Notes under the pieces: model-generated
The model's database searches: none
Seen by the model: only the letters and a program-made list of their open reading frames with translations
What the model was told of the DNA's origin: nothing
Translations under genes and position numbers: made by a program
Source: Begonia masoniana
Lineage: Eukaryota; Streptophyta; Magnoliopsida; Cucurbitales; Begoniaceae
Assembly: GCA_022432975.1 (NCBI GenBank)
Contig: CM039508.1
Location: forward strand, 31,638,433 to 31,702,432
DNA: 64,000 nt
Direction of reading: 5' to 3'
Part shown: one piece after another, positions 23,133 to 33,028 of the stretch
How the letters are laid out: every line of letters starts with the position of its first letter
Numbering within the stretch: the stretch's first letter is position 1

Positions 23133-26100
23133 CTAATCGGAGAAGTTCAGCGGATTAGAGAACAGTGAGCATTAAAGTAGGCAACTAATTCGGTTCGGTT
23201 TTTTCAGGTTTGTCTCACTAAACCCGAAAACCGAACCGAATTTTTCGGTTCTCCTACAAAAAAACCAAATTTTGATTTTTTAAATTACAAAACCACCCAG
23301 AACCAGACCAAATTTTTGGTTCCAATCCGATTCTTCGGTCCGGTCCGATTTTTGCTCACCCCTACCATACATGGACGAAGGCGACTCGCCTGGTTGGTGC
23401 TTTCCAGGTAAGCAATTTGTGTGAGAGGTGCTCGCTGTCAAGGTTCGCTGGGCTTCTTCGAGCACTCGGATTTGCTGAAGCGTCGCTTGAGGATCGTGGC
23501 TCAAGAGCTGAAGATGTTGGGCTGTTCGCTGAAGTGGGAAGCGTTGTCAAGTGAGGCTAAGCGCTTAAGTGGGCTTTATCGCAAAAAGCCTTAAACAAAA
23601 ATGGCTAAATATGTGGGCTGGAATGATTATGCCCAATTTGCCCTTAAATATTTGAGCCACCGCTAATCCTAACAGGACAATCTAACTCAAATGCCTAATT
23701 ATGCATGTTTAAAAATAAAGGCTAATTGTTTGCCAAAATTACAAAACAATGCTATTGTTTGCCCAAATTAAAATAAGCTAAAATTAAATAATAGCTTGGT
23801 TACACACTTTGTAAAATAAAAGACAAATTTTCTCTTTAAGATCCCAAGCTTTCATAAGACTTTTTCTTACAAAACTCACAAACCAATTAGTAGATAAAAT
23901 AATTAAAAAACATACATTAGTTCATGCTTGACGGTTCGCGATCGCAGACACATCAAGTAACAACTCATTAAAATCGATTTTTATTAAACAATACAATACA
24001 AAGCAAAAGGCATAAAACTCCTACCTCGACGTGAACCATTTTTCCTACGCACATGAGCGACTACCTCAGGTACCAAATCATAGTCCACAAATTCCTCCTA
24101 GCCTAAAACAAAACAAAGGTTATAAATATCCTACTAAACTCTAAGGGACAACATGGATGACTCCTATAATAAGATTAAGAACCCAATTCGAAAACACTAT
24201 AAACGTTTGCAAATTTTGCCGAGACACATAACCGAGATGACAATTTTTTTCCAAAAATAAGGGTTGTGTTGTCGACACTTAAAGTCAAGGGTTGACCTTG
24301 GAACTCTCGGGTTTTATCTGCAATCGGCACTTTCGCCTAGCAATCGACACTTGAAACCTCTCGGGTTGCCCTATAGTCGAAACTTCACCAAAAGCAGTCA
24401 ACACTTCAAGTGTCGACACCTTGAACTCTTTGTTAGAGCTGCAGGGTTCGAAAGGTCAACCGATCATTGACAGCGGTGAACACTTGGATGATTTTTCAGC
24501 GACGCGAAGTTGCAAAAGTGGCCTCCATTCGCCGGTTCCTCCCTCAATTCGACCAAATAGCTTAAATTAAACTTTAATCTACCCATATAAACCAAAATAA
24601 CATATGGATTCGAGTTTTTAAGATTGAATCTGAATCCAAATATAACCAACTTTCAAACCATAAAAAAATAGAGAAAAACTTACCGAATCTTAAAATTCCT
24701 TCATGAAAGATGATACTCAAAGTTCGCGAACACGTCTTTGGCCTTAGAATACAATGGTGTGCACGAATGGAACACAACACTCTTTCACTCTCTTCTCTCC
24801 TTGGCAGCCGCGACAAAATGGAAGGGGAAAAATAAGATTCCCAAAACCTATAATAAAACAATTCTTTTTATTTAATTTTTCCCATATTTTATTTATTTAA
24901 TTTAAATTAAATAAAATCTTTTATATTCTTATTCGAAAACTTCAAATGTTATTCAAATTCTATACTCAAGGTAAATTCTAAATTATCCAATATTAATTTC
25001 TTCAAATTTTAACCACGTTAATTCTCTAAATTATCGACTTTGACCAATTGACCAAAAATATCAAACGTGGCCACAATACAACAAGACGAGTTAACCCATG
25101 ACACATTAAACACTAACAACGCGACAATTTTATTCGTAAATTAATAATAACATAAAAAAATACAATTTTACAGAACCATCTATGCCCTACTGCTACTAAC
25201 TACTCTTATTCTTGCATGGAAACGGAAGGGGTCAATGAGTAACTCCTTAAGAAACTTAAAATAAATACAATGCATGTAAAACTTGTTTTATCTTTTATCT
25301 CAAACCATGATCAAATTGTGTACATGGGTTTACAAATACTTTTTAAAGGAAACATGCTCAACGATTAACCGATGAGGCAATATTTAAAGCGTCGTTGTAT
25401 ATACACAACTATACCAAAATAGGCTATTATCATATTTTCATTCAAAAATCAATTCCAATAAAAAATGAAGGTCACTCAATAACACCTTTGACACACTATT
25501 AGAAAAATGTAGCAATCTGAAAATTAGACAACACCTCATGAGCCAGGAGGAAGTAAAGTAATGGCGATCCGAAGATCAATTACCGTCATCACGGGTGGCC
25601 AGCGAACAATGGTTAGCAACGACATCACTGTAAATCGTAATCAACAAATACACCCTGATCAGATTTAGGAAATCGAAACCCAAGGTATGTGACATTACTG
25701 TTCTATTACCTATTTTTGTAACATGCAAACAAAACATCTTCATGCAGAAAAAGATGTGTTGGGATAGCTTTATCATTTTTTTACACTGAAATCATCCAAA
25801 ACATCAAAATGATTCATCATCCAATATATATCAAGTGTTGAATATCCCACATTGGAAAATTGAAAGAGAAAGGTCCTGTATAAATATTAAGGGGATTCCC
25901 TCAATGTAACACCCGGGATTTTTTTAGGAAAAATTGGAGGGAAATTTAAAAGAATAATAAGATAGTTGTTTTATTTAATTTAAAAGAAATAGCAAAAGAA
26001 GGGAAAGTAATTAAAAGTGACTTAAACGGTTTATTAACGAAAATTTATAATTTAAGAACGGGATTTAACGGTAACGAAAATTTATAATTTAAAAACGGGA

Positions 26101-26186
26101 TTTAACGAAATTTTTGGAAGGGCAAAATGGTAACGTTATTGTTATTATTATTATTATTATTTATTTAAAAAAAAAATAATAATAAA

Positions 26187-26214
26187 CGACAGAATGGCCG
26201 AAGCCATTCTGTCG
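26187..26214. repeat. Conserved hairpin in soloB
   Basis: CGACAGAATGGC and GCCATTCTGTCG are perfect 12-base arms around CGAA. It corresponds to the hairpin at 5555-5579 in soloA. The core arms are identical, while the inner bases and loop differ and pairing is kept. Confidence 0.87.
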
Positions 26215-27706
26215 TTCGCGAAGGCCGAAGGCAGGGGAGAGGCGAGGCGTGAGGCGAGCGATCGACGGCCGTTCACCGCCGTGATTTCCGACGCACTCAG
26301 GCCAGACGAAGGCGGCGCAGCCAGGGCTGCCATTTCCGGCCCGTCTCCGCCCACAAACCGAACGGTAACTTTTCCTTTTCCCATGTTTTGGTTCGGTTTA
26401 AGGCTGGGAAGGGCGAGCTCGTTTGAGCTCCGATTGCTGGCGGCTTTTGGCCGTTCTTGGCGTCAAATGACCGAGCCTAACGCCGGCGTGGGTTGCCGAG
26501 CATGGGTGAGCTCGGATTGGGCGAAAAACAGTGAAGCCCTCTTTAGGGCATTTCGGGTTTTGCTTGTAATCTCGGGATTTTTGGTTAGTTTATGTTAATT
26601 GAGGGTATAGGTGGTCGATTGGTGATGAATTGGTCGTGAATTGACGGAAAATCGAAATGGGGGATTTTCCGGGTAAAGGGGCAGTTCGGGTTTTTGCTAT
26701 TTTGACCTAGCTACGGTCGATTGTTTTCAAATTCATTTTGGCAGGTTAAAATAGGTTATTAGAGGAGTGCGTGGCCGCTAGAATCGTTCGATTCTGATAA
26801 CCGACGCGAAAGTTACGCGCGTTCAAAGTTTCGGGTCGGTTTTTACCGAACCCAAATTAGTGGCCGTTTAGTTAGGTTTTAGTTAGATTAGGCTAATTAA
26901 GTTGAAATGTGGCTGATTGGGGGAAGGAATTGGTGAAATTGGGTTAGAGTTAGAATGTTGAACGTTTAGTGTAAAACCGGTTCTGTTTTGGGGGTTTTGA
27001 CCTAGCAACGGTGATTTGTTTTATATTTTCTCTTGAATGTTAAATTAGGTTATTAGTGGAGCGTTTAGCCGCTGAAATCTAGTCGTTCTGATAGGCGTAG
27101 CAAAAGTTACGCAAATACGAAGTTTAGGTGAAATTCGGGTTTCCGAGTGGAGAACCCTCAAATTGTGTTGTGTCATGTTTAAATTAATCTGAGTGGGGAT
27201 TATTTGACATTGTGATTGGTTAATGAAAGCTTGATTTGATGAAGTTTGAATAATTGTAGTTAGAGTTAGCTTAACTATTTTTTAGAAGTGAATTGTAATG
27301 CTTAAGTGAATTGTGTGAATGTGATAGGTTGCCGAGTGGGGAAATTTACATAGCCAAAGCGAGTAAGTGCGGTGCAAGAGTTCAGGTAAGTAGAGGACGT
27401 TATGTTTTGCCTTCGGGCCTACACCACGGAACGGTAGAGAATTGTTGTTGGTTGATTTCTTTGCTTTGTTTGAATTATTAGTTGGTTGCTTTACTTGGTT
27501 TGAATTGTGAATTGGTTGCTTTGTTTTGTTTGCTTTGGTTAAGCATGGTTTGGTTGTATGGTGGCCCTGTATTGTATTGATTGTGTGGCTGACCTGTATT
27601 GTTTGATAGTTGTGTTGTTTTGTATTACGTAGTGTGGAACTGACATTCTTGACTGTGGTTTGGTGTTTGAGTTTTGAGTGTGAGTAGCATGAAATGTATA
27701 CGGAAA

Positions 27707-28287
27707 GCACTAGAGAGTTGAACGCCTCGTCGTTAACGTACAAGAGCACTATAGGGTTTAACGTCTCGTCGTTAACGTGCTAGAGGGAAAGCACTAGAGA
27801 GTTGAACGCCTCGTCGTTAACGTGCAAGAGCACTAGAGGGTTTAACGTCTCGTCGTTAACGTGCTAGAGGGTATGCACTAGGGAGTTGAACGCCTCGTCG
27901 TTAACGTACAATAGCACTAGAGGGTTTAACGTCTCGTCGTTAACGTGCTAGAGAGTATGCACTAGGGAGTTGAACGCCTCGTCGTTAACGTGCAAGAGCA
28001 CTAGAGGGTTTAACGTCTCGTCGTTAACGTGCTAGAGAGTATGCACTAGGGAGTTGAACGCCTCGTCGTTAACGTGCAAGAGCACTAGGGGGTTTAACGT
28101 CTCGTCGTTAATGTGCTAGAGAGTATGCACTAAGGAGTTGAACGCCTCGTCGTTAACGTGCAAGAGCACTAGAGGGTTTAACGTCTCGTCGTTAACGTGC
28201 TAGAGAGTATGCACTAGGGAGTTGAACGCCTCGTCGTTAAAGTGCAATAGCACTAGAGGGTTTAACGTCTCGTCGTTAACGTGCATG
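27707..28287. repeat. 84-bp tandem array, seven units, each two 42-bp subunits
   Basis: Units start GCACTAGRGAGTTGAACGCC at 27707, 27791 and every 84 bp after. Each contains a second subunit starting GCACTAGAGGGTTTAACGTC, so two 42-bp types alternate in a higher-order repeat. Both subunits share CTCGTCGTTAACGT. There are no unique spacers between units, so it is not a CRISPR. Confidence 0.95.
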
Positions 28288-30190
28288 AGTAAGAAAGCAG
28301 CAGAGTGAGTAGAATTGGCATGTGTGAGGGGGTTGTGCTGTGTTGTTGAGTTGAGTTGTCGTGTTGTGTTGCATGGGTTGGAATGGTAGTCGGTTAAAGA
28401 GTAAGGCATTGTTGATGTGGGCAAATCTGTGTTTTGTTTCGTGTCGTTGTGTTGTTTGGTTGTTTTGTTCAGTGTTGTGTGTAACTTGTATTTTATCTAG
28501 TCGTATTTGTTAATCCCTACTTGCTAAGCGTAAGCTTACGTGTGCGTGTGTGTTCTGTGGTGTAGGTAACGACGCGGTTACAGGTGAGCTTAGCGAGTGA
28601 GCCATGACTTGGGAGCCGTCGGAGAAGTACGGGGCATGCCGGTGCAGGCAGTTGTCGGGGCGTCTCGACCATGGTCTTCGGAGATGTGGGGTTTAATATT
28701 TTGGTGGTTATTGTAAATTGTACTTGTTGTATATAGTTGTAGTTAAGGGTGATGTGTCGCCCTATTCTGTGGACTTTCTTCACTTAATGATGTTAGTATT
28801 TTAGATTCCTCTTTGCTGCTATTTGGTGACTTCGTATGTTGGTTAGATGGTTAGGAATATTCTAGATTGGTTGAGACTGAATTGTGTGCAGGTACTTAGC
28901 ATTTTGGAGGCGTCATTTTCAGGCGTTACTTTGCCGAAATTTTCGGGAAAGACGCCGTGGTGCTTAGCGGTTAAGATTAAGGAATATTAACGAGTCTAGG
29001 CTTATTTTAACTTATGTTTTAATGTGGGATTGGTTAGCAAAGTAGCGCACCGAACCTGGGTGGGTTTGGGGGCGTTACACTCAATCTTTGAGCTAGCTTT
29101 TGGAATGAGTTCTACCCCTCTCATTCTATTATAGTATCAGAGCCAATACGATGTGAGGACCCCACGCGCACTAACACGCTAGACGTGGAGGAAAAACCTA
29201 TCACGCTAGACGTGTGGGCGAATGTTGAATATCCTACATTGGAAAATTGAAAGAGAAAGGTCATGTATAAATATTAAGGGAGATTCCCTCAATCCTTGAG
29301 CTAGCTTTTGAAATGAGTTCTACCCCTCTCATTCTATCATCAAGAAATAAAATATCATGCACCAAAGATAAACGTGTAAAACACGTACATATACGTAAAA
29401 GACTGATTTGCTGGCAACTAGGCTTCATCAGGCTTTTCATAGATGATAACTCACCAAAATAAGATTTTGAAAACTATTTAATGCAATATAAAAAGTATAA
29501 AATTTCTACCTACCTTTTAGGCAAGGGTCGACCTTCATTCGGTTCTATTCTTTTTTTGCAAGGGTGGACTCTTAAGGGCAAAGGTCCACGTAGGTTGACA
29601 CATTGAAATGTCGACCGACCTCTCGCAATGAATGACACCTTCGCGTTGTCCAGCAACGGAAACAACGGAAACATGTCCTATTTGCACCGAATTTTACCCC
29701 AATCGATTCAGAACTTTGCGCACAACATTTTTATACCAAAATAACACATAAACAACCAAAGGATTTGAGTTTCATACCTCGAATTCGAAACCATTATTTA
29801 CCCAATTTTTAAACTCAAAAAATAGAGGTTTAAGATCGACTTACCCGCGAAGCTCCTTCACAAAAATTGGTGCTTGGAGTTCCGCAAACACGATTTCGGC
29901 CTTGAAACACGATGAATCGCTTGTCTGCAAATCTCTCTCTCTCTCTCTCTCTCACTCAACTTTTGATTTGGTTTTGATTTTATTGCTAATATAAAAATAA
30001 AGCAAAAGTAAAGACTAAAATTAAAAAAAAAATTTGTATAAAAATTTTAGAAATAAAATTCAATAATTTATAAATTAAATTTTATCTTTGTAAATTTTAA
30101 AATCGAATGTCAGCTCAAAGGACTTTGAAAACCTACTTAAATTTGAAGAGAATCGAGGTTTCAGATAAGTTAGAACACCCCTACAAACAG

Positions 30191-30542
30191 GTCCTGGCGA
30201 GGTAGTATATTTATTGAGCTTGGAGCAATAACATACATGTTAGTTTGTCATAATAACATAATAATAATAAATAATGTAGCAAATTAGTTAAAACGAAACG
30301 GTCAATCAATACCAAAACAATAAAAGCACTTTAAAAGATTATTTAATCTATTGTGTATGATTAAAACTCCCTTTTGACTAGAAAGACACTCGAACAGATT
30401 GTCCAACGCTTCAAAAAAAGTGAAAATGTAGTAACTCATGTAACGTACGGCCCTGAGCTATATAGAAATGTAATTTGGGCAGGTGGCCTAGATACAGTAG
30501 GCTGTTCTTGTCAGGTTGTTTATGGAGTAATAAGACTCTTTA
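30191..30542. other. Short unassigned segment before the PIF/Harbinger element
   Basis: These 350 bp have no gene. A 61-codon frame (30374-30559) has no recognisable similarity and runs into the transposon end. Confidence 0.5.
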
Positions 30543-32493
30543 GAGCAACTCCAACGTAGCATCACATTGGAGTTGCTATAAAATAAAATAATATTATTTA
30601 TAATATTATTTAAATAAATTATATTTTTTTTTTCACTTCATCTCTTAAGTAATCTCAAGTAACTTTACACTCCAATGATAACAATTCTAGTCCGTTCTTC
30701 ATAAAATAATTTTATATTAATTTTTTTACATATATATAATCATAATATCATTAAATTAAGTAAATGTTATAGTTTATATTTACAAAAGAAGCAAATATTA
30801 TAGTTTGGGAAGCAACTAAAATTAATATTAATTGTATATAACACTTATTTGCAGAAAAAAAAATTACATAACTTGCGGAAAAGAAATTACATAACTTGTG
30901 GAAAATAAATTACATAACTTGCAGAAAAAAATACATTAAAATTTCAAGATGTTAGTTCTAACATGATCACAAAATCTTTCGTGATATTTTTTTTGTTGAT
31001 CAGTCATATACGACGTATCCATAATGAGGTAGTCCATGTACTTTGTTATTATCTTATCTTCTGCCTTTTTAGCTTCAATCTCCACTAATTTCTCCAATGC
31101 GGCTGCTTTTCAAGATTGAGTTTCCAAATACTCAGTAGACTCACCTTTTTTTTTTTTTTTTTTTCCTTTCCCTTTCTTTTGGCTGCCTTTTGGCCAATTG
31201 GCAGCACTTCATGTACTTCATTGTTACTCTTCTCAGGATTAGATGACGAAGTGTATGCCCCTGATTCGGAAATTTTTGTTCTCTTAGAGCTCTCTTGCTG
31301 ATATGAAGTATTCCATTTCGGCTCATCCTTTAACATCTTCTAACAGTAGTGAAACATAAAATGAGAGCCACCATTTTCAGATTTATACAGTTGGTGGGCA
31401 TGCTCCATAATTTGGTCATCGGACCATCCACTATGGCGTGCTCGTTGAACTCGTTGGTAACAACTATTGAAAAGTAGTGCCTTATGATTTATTTTGTTCC
31501 AATGGTCCTTGCATTGATTCCCTGTTCTGCTAGGCCCATCTTTGCGATTTTCATTGAAGTAATCAGCAATGCGGTTCCAAAAGCGTGCTGCTGTTTGGTC
31601 AATGCCAACCACAGAATCCTTAGATGTGTTGAGCCATCCGCTTATCAGTAGATTTGCTGCTTCACTCCACCTCATTTTTTGTTTGGATTTTTGAGGTTTA
31701 TTCTCTTCAACAATTCGAGGCGCATTCTGTAACTCGTCTCCACTGCGTCCAGGTCGGGATTCAGAAGCAGAGGTGGATGGTGTTTGGTGTGAGAGAGGTG
31801 AACCAAATGGTGGTGAATTTACAAACTTGATAAATGGCGAATACTGGGACGTCTCAAAGGAACTCAAATTTGGGTTTTGAAATGGTTGAAATGGATAATT
31901 TTGAAAATTTTGAAAGTTTGACGGTACTTGATGATATTGAAAATGTGGAATTTGGGAATTTGGAGAATTTTGGGATAATTGATTAAATGGATTTTGAGGT
32001 ATTGGGTGAGGGATATTTGAAGAACTTTGAGAAAATTGAAAAAATGGATTCTGATAATTTGGGTGATTGAAATTTGAAGAGTTATTAGAATCTATTTGTA
32101 TATGAATTTGAAGAAAAATGATAAGGAAATTATGAAAAAATTGTAGGAAATTGTGAAGGAAAAATGAGAAGAAAATATGAATTTGGATAACAATGTTTGT
32201 ATTTATAGATAGAAAAAGTGAGAATATATAAAATAATAAATTTTTACAAGTTTTAGCCGTTGAGCAACGTTATAATTTTTTTGTGTATGACCCACCAAAA
32301 TATAATATTTAATCTAATTAAAATAAATAAAATTTATTAAAAAATTAATTTTAGCGTAGCTCAAGGGTTGCTTAAAACAGTAACCCTTGAGCAACCATTG
32401 TTGCTCTCCAATGAGGATAGCAACAATGGTTGTTGTTGCTTGTCAGAGCAGCTCTGACAAGCAACCAAGAGAGCACCTCCATTGCAGGTGCTC
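30543..32493 (-). mobile_element. PIF/Harbinger-type DNA transposon, ORF1 only
   Basis: Terminal inverted repeats (GAGCAACTCCAA left; GAGCACCTGCAA on the - strand right, 10 of 12 matching) are flanked by the 3-bp TSD TTA (30540-30542 and 32494-32496), typical of PIF/Harbinger. The 1951-bp element has a decayed Myb/SANT-like ORF1 on the - strand and no DDE transposase, so it is non-autonomous. Near the left end a roughly 27-bp motif ATTACATAACTTG repeats three times (about 30865-30925). The right end carries nested inverted repeats (32385-32490). Confidence 0.88.
30936..32097 (-). pseudogene. PIF/Harbinger ORF1, Myb/SANT-like DNA-binding protein
   Basis: The N-terminal part is rich in Asn, Pro and Phe (QNPFFQFSQSSSN), as in plant PIF ORF1 proteins. 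The Myb/SANT-like core includes MRWSEAANLLISGWL, FWNRIADYFNENR and QCKDHWNKIN; MLKDEPKW and a C-terminal segment with MDYLIMDTSYMTDQQKKYHE follow. Breaks: no ATG at the expected start (ATA at about 32099), TAG just before MLKDEPKW (about 31340), a frameshift at the long A/T run (31147-31163) and a TGA about 60 bases beyond it. In this family ORF1 binds element ends and assists the transposase. Confidence 0.88.
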
Positions 32494-32496
32494 TTA

Positions 32497-33028
32497 GGGT
32501 ATCATCAATGATGGCCAAAGGAATCAAAAGTAGTTTGATGTGCCAGAGAAGTATAGCTAATATTATGTGGTTCACATCAAACATGCCATAATATCTCCTC
32601 TGCTTTAGGCCAGCCCCAAGGCCGTCCACCCCGTTGGGGTGGTCTAAGGTCGGACTCGTGGACCTCTCTCTTGTTATTATTTTTGTAAAAAATTTTAGAA
32701 AAACGCAGCGGCATACATATGATATGTGTTGCAGTGTTAATGAGTTAATACCTTTAATTTTTATTTTATTTTATTTTTTTGTGTAAAATGTTTTGCCTTT
32801 GTTTGTTTGTGTTTTTTTAAATAGTTTTATATTTCAATTTTTGAAAATTATTTTCATAAAATAAATTATGATGAACAATAATATTTGATTTTATTGAGTC
32901 AACTCGTTACATTTTCAATTAAGAAAAAATTGCATCACTACAATATGACTACATCTCAACTAGTTACCATTAACTCAATTGTCAATTATATGCATTTTAT
33001 TGATCATATAACTTACAAATTTACATAA
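32497..33028. other. AT-rich sequence without a gene
   Basis: There is no ORF or element boundary apart from the left TSD of SIRE-a (CATAA, 33024-33028). A short GC-rich inverted repeat around CCCCAAGGCCGTCCACCCCGTTGGGG lies at about 32614-32640. Confidence 0.55.

Larger units (their letters stand above)
22256..23364. mobile_element. hAT-like non-autonomous element carrying a gene fragment
   Basis: Terminal inverted repeats TAGGGGTGAGCAAAAAC and its complement bound 1109 bp. The flanks CCGTACAT (22248-22255) and CCATACAT (23365-23372) are an 8-bp TSD with one change, as expected for hAT. No transposase is encoded. Inside lies sequence that reads like captured coding DNA with an N-terminal signal peptide (22598 on) and a 135-bp tandem triplication (22731-23132). 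This fits a Pack-type hAT element or a MITE with captured DNA. Confidence 0.88.
17140..23955 (-). mobile_element. LARD1: large non-autonomous LTR element
   Basis: Left LTR 17140-18254 (1115 bp) and right LTR 21725-23955 (interrupted by 22256-23364) start TGAYGGGGTAGCC and end CACATCA on +. A perfect 5-bp TSD, AGTAA, flanks it (17135-17139 and 23956-23960). The primer-binding site is on the - strand next to the right LTR (TGGTATCATAGC, 21711-21722), so the right LTR is the 5' one. The 3.5-kb interior has no gag or pol motif, the definition of a LARD. Confidence 0.9.
21725..23955 (-). repeat. LARD1 5' LTR, interrupted by an hAT-like element
   Basis: Flanks of the insert at 22256-23364 rejoin to match the left LTR. 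The LTR end CCCCGTCA (- strand) abuts AG and the primer-binding site. Confidence 0.9.
15214..25090 (-). repeat. X2: family X copy, - orientation, interrupted twice
   Basis: The copy consists of 15214-15538, 16358-17134 and 23961 to about 25090. It is split by a Cassandra element (15539-16357) and by LARD1 (17140-23955). The blocks align in order with reversed X1. The unoccupied X3 sequence near 25195 (CTACTAACTACTCTTATTC) confirms the Cassandra insertion point. The right end is approximate. Confidence 0.55.
25905..29079 (+). repeat. soloB: 3.2-kb solo LTR, probably Ty3/gypsy, inside TRIM1
   Basis: The element starts TGTAACACCCGGGATTTTT and ends GGGGGCGTTACA. It is flanked by a perfect 5-bp TSD, CTCAA (25900-25904 and 29080-29084). 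There are no internal coding domains. It is related to soloA in opposite orientation, but about 1 kb longer, mainly because of an 84-bp array (27707-28287). A GC-rich part follows the hairpin at 26187-26214. A 37-bp direct duplication (CGAAAATTTATAATTTAA) is at 26038-26110. Confidence 0.87.
25836..29339 (+). mobile_element. TRIM1: miniature LTR retrotransposon split by a solo LTR
   Basis: LTRs of about 116 bp start TGTTGAATATCC and end ATTCTATYA. LTR1 is 25836-29131, holding soloB; LTR2 is 29223-29339. A perfect TSD, TCAAG, flanks the element (25831-25835 and 29340-29344). The 91-bp interior (29132-29222) begins with a primer-binding site TAGTATCAGAGCC, one mismatch from tRNA-Met, and has a small CACGCTAGACGTG repeat. 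No protein is encoded. Without the insert it is about 325 bp. Confidence 0.92.
25100..30190 (-). repeat. X3: family X copy, - orientation, split by a TRIM
   Basis: Sequence at 25140-25830 and 29345-30190 aligns in order with 16370-17130 and 23961 onward of X2, and with reversed X1. The TRIM with its solo LTR interrupts it at TCAAG. The right end is near GGGGTGTT on the - strand (30180-30190). A CT microsatellite lies at about 29933-29954. Confidence 0.5.

Noticed and set aside
26194..26598. A 134-codon + strand frame starting in the soloB hairpin
   Set aside because: It lies in a GC-rich LTR part where stops are rare; the matching frame in soloA has an early stop and low similarity, so it is not treated as a gene.
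27707..28287. CRISPR-like regular repeats
   Set aside because: Units are directly contiguous without unique spacers and the context is a plant LTR; it is a tandem array. The same holds for 41369-41735 and 50379-50744.
28200..28424. Frames on the - strand through and after the 84-bp array
   Set aside because: They are repeat-driven and low in complexity, with no domain.
29132..29160. Primer-binding site belonging to soloB
   Set aside because: TAGTATCAGAGCC lies after the CTCAA duplication and the TRIM LTR end, so it belongs to TRIM1, and soloB has none.
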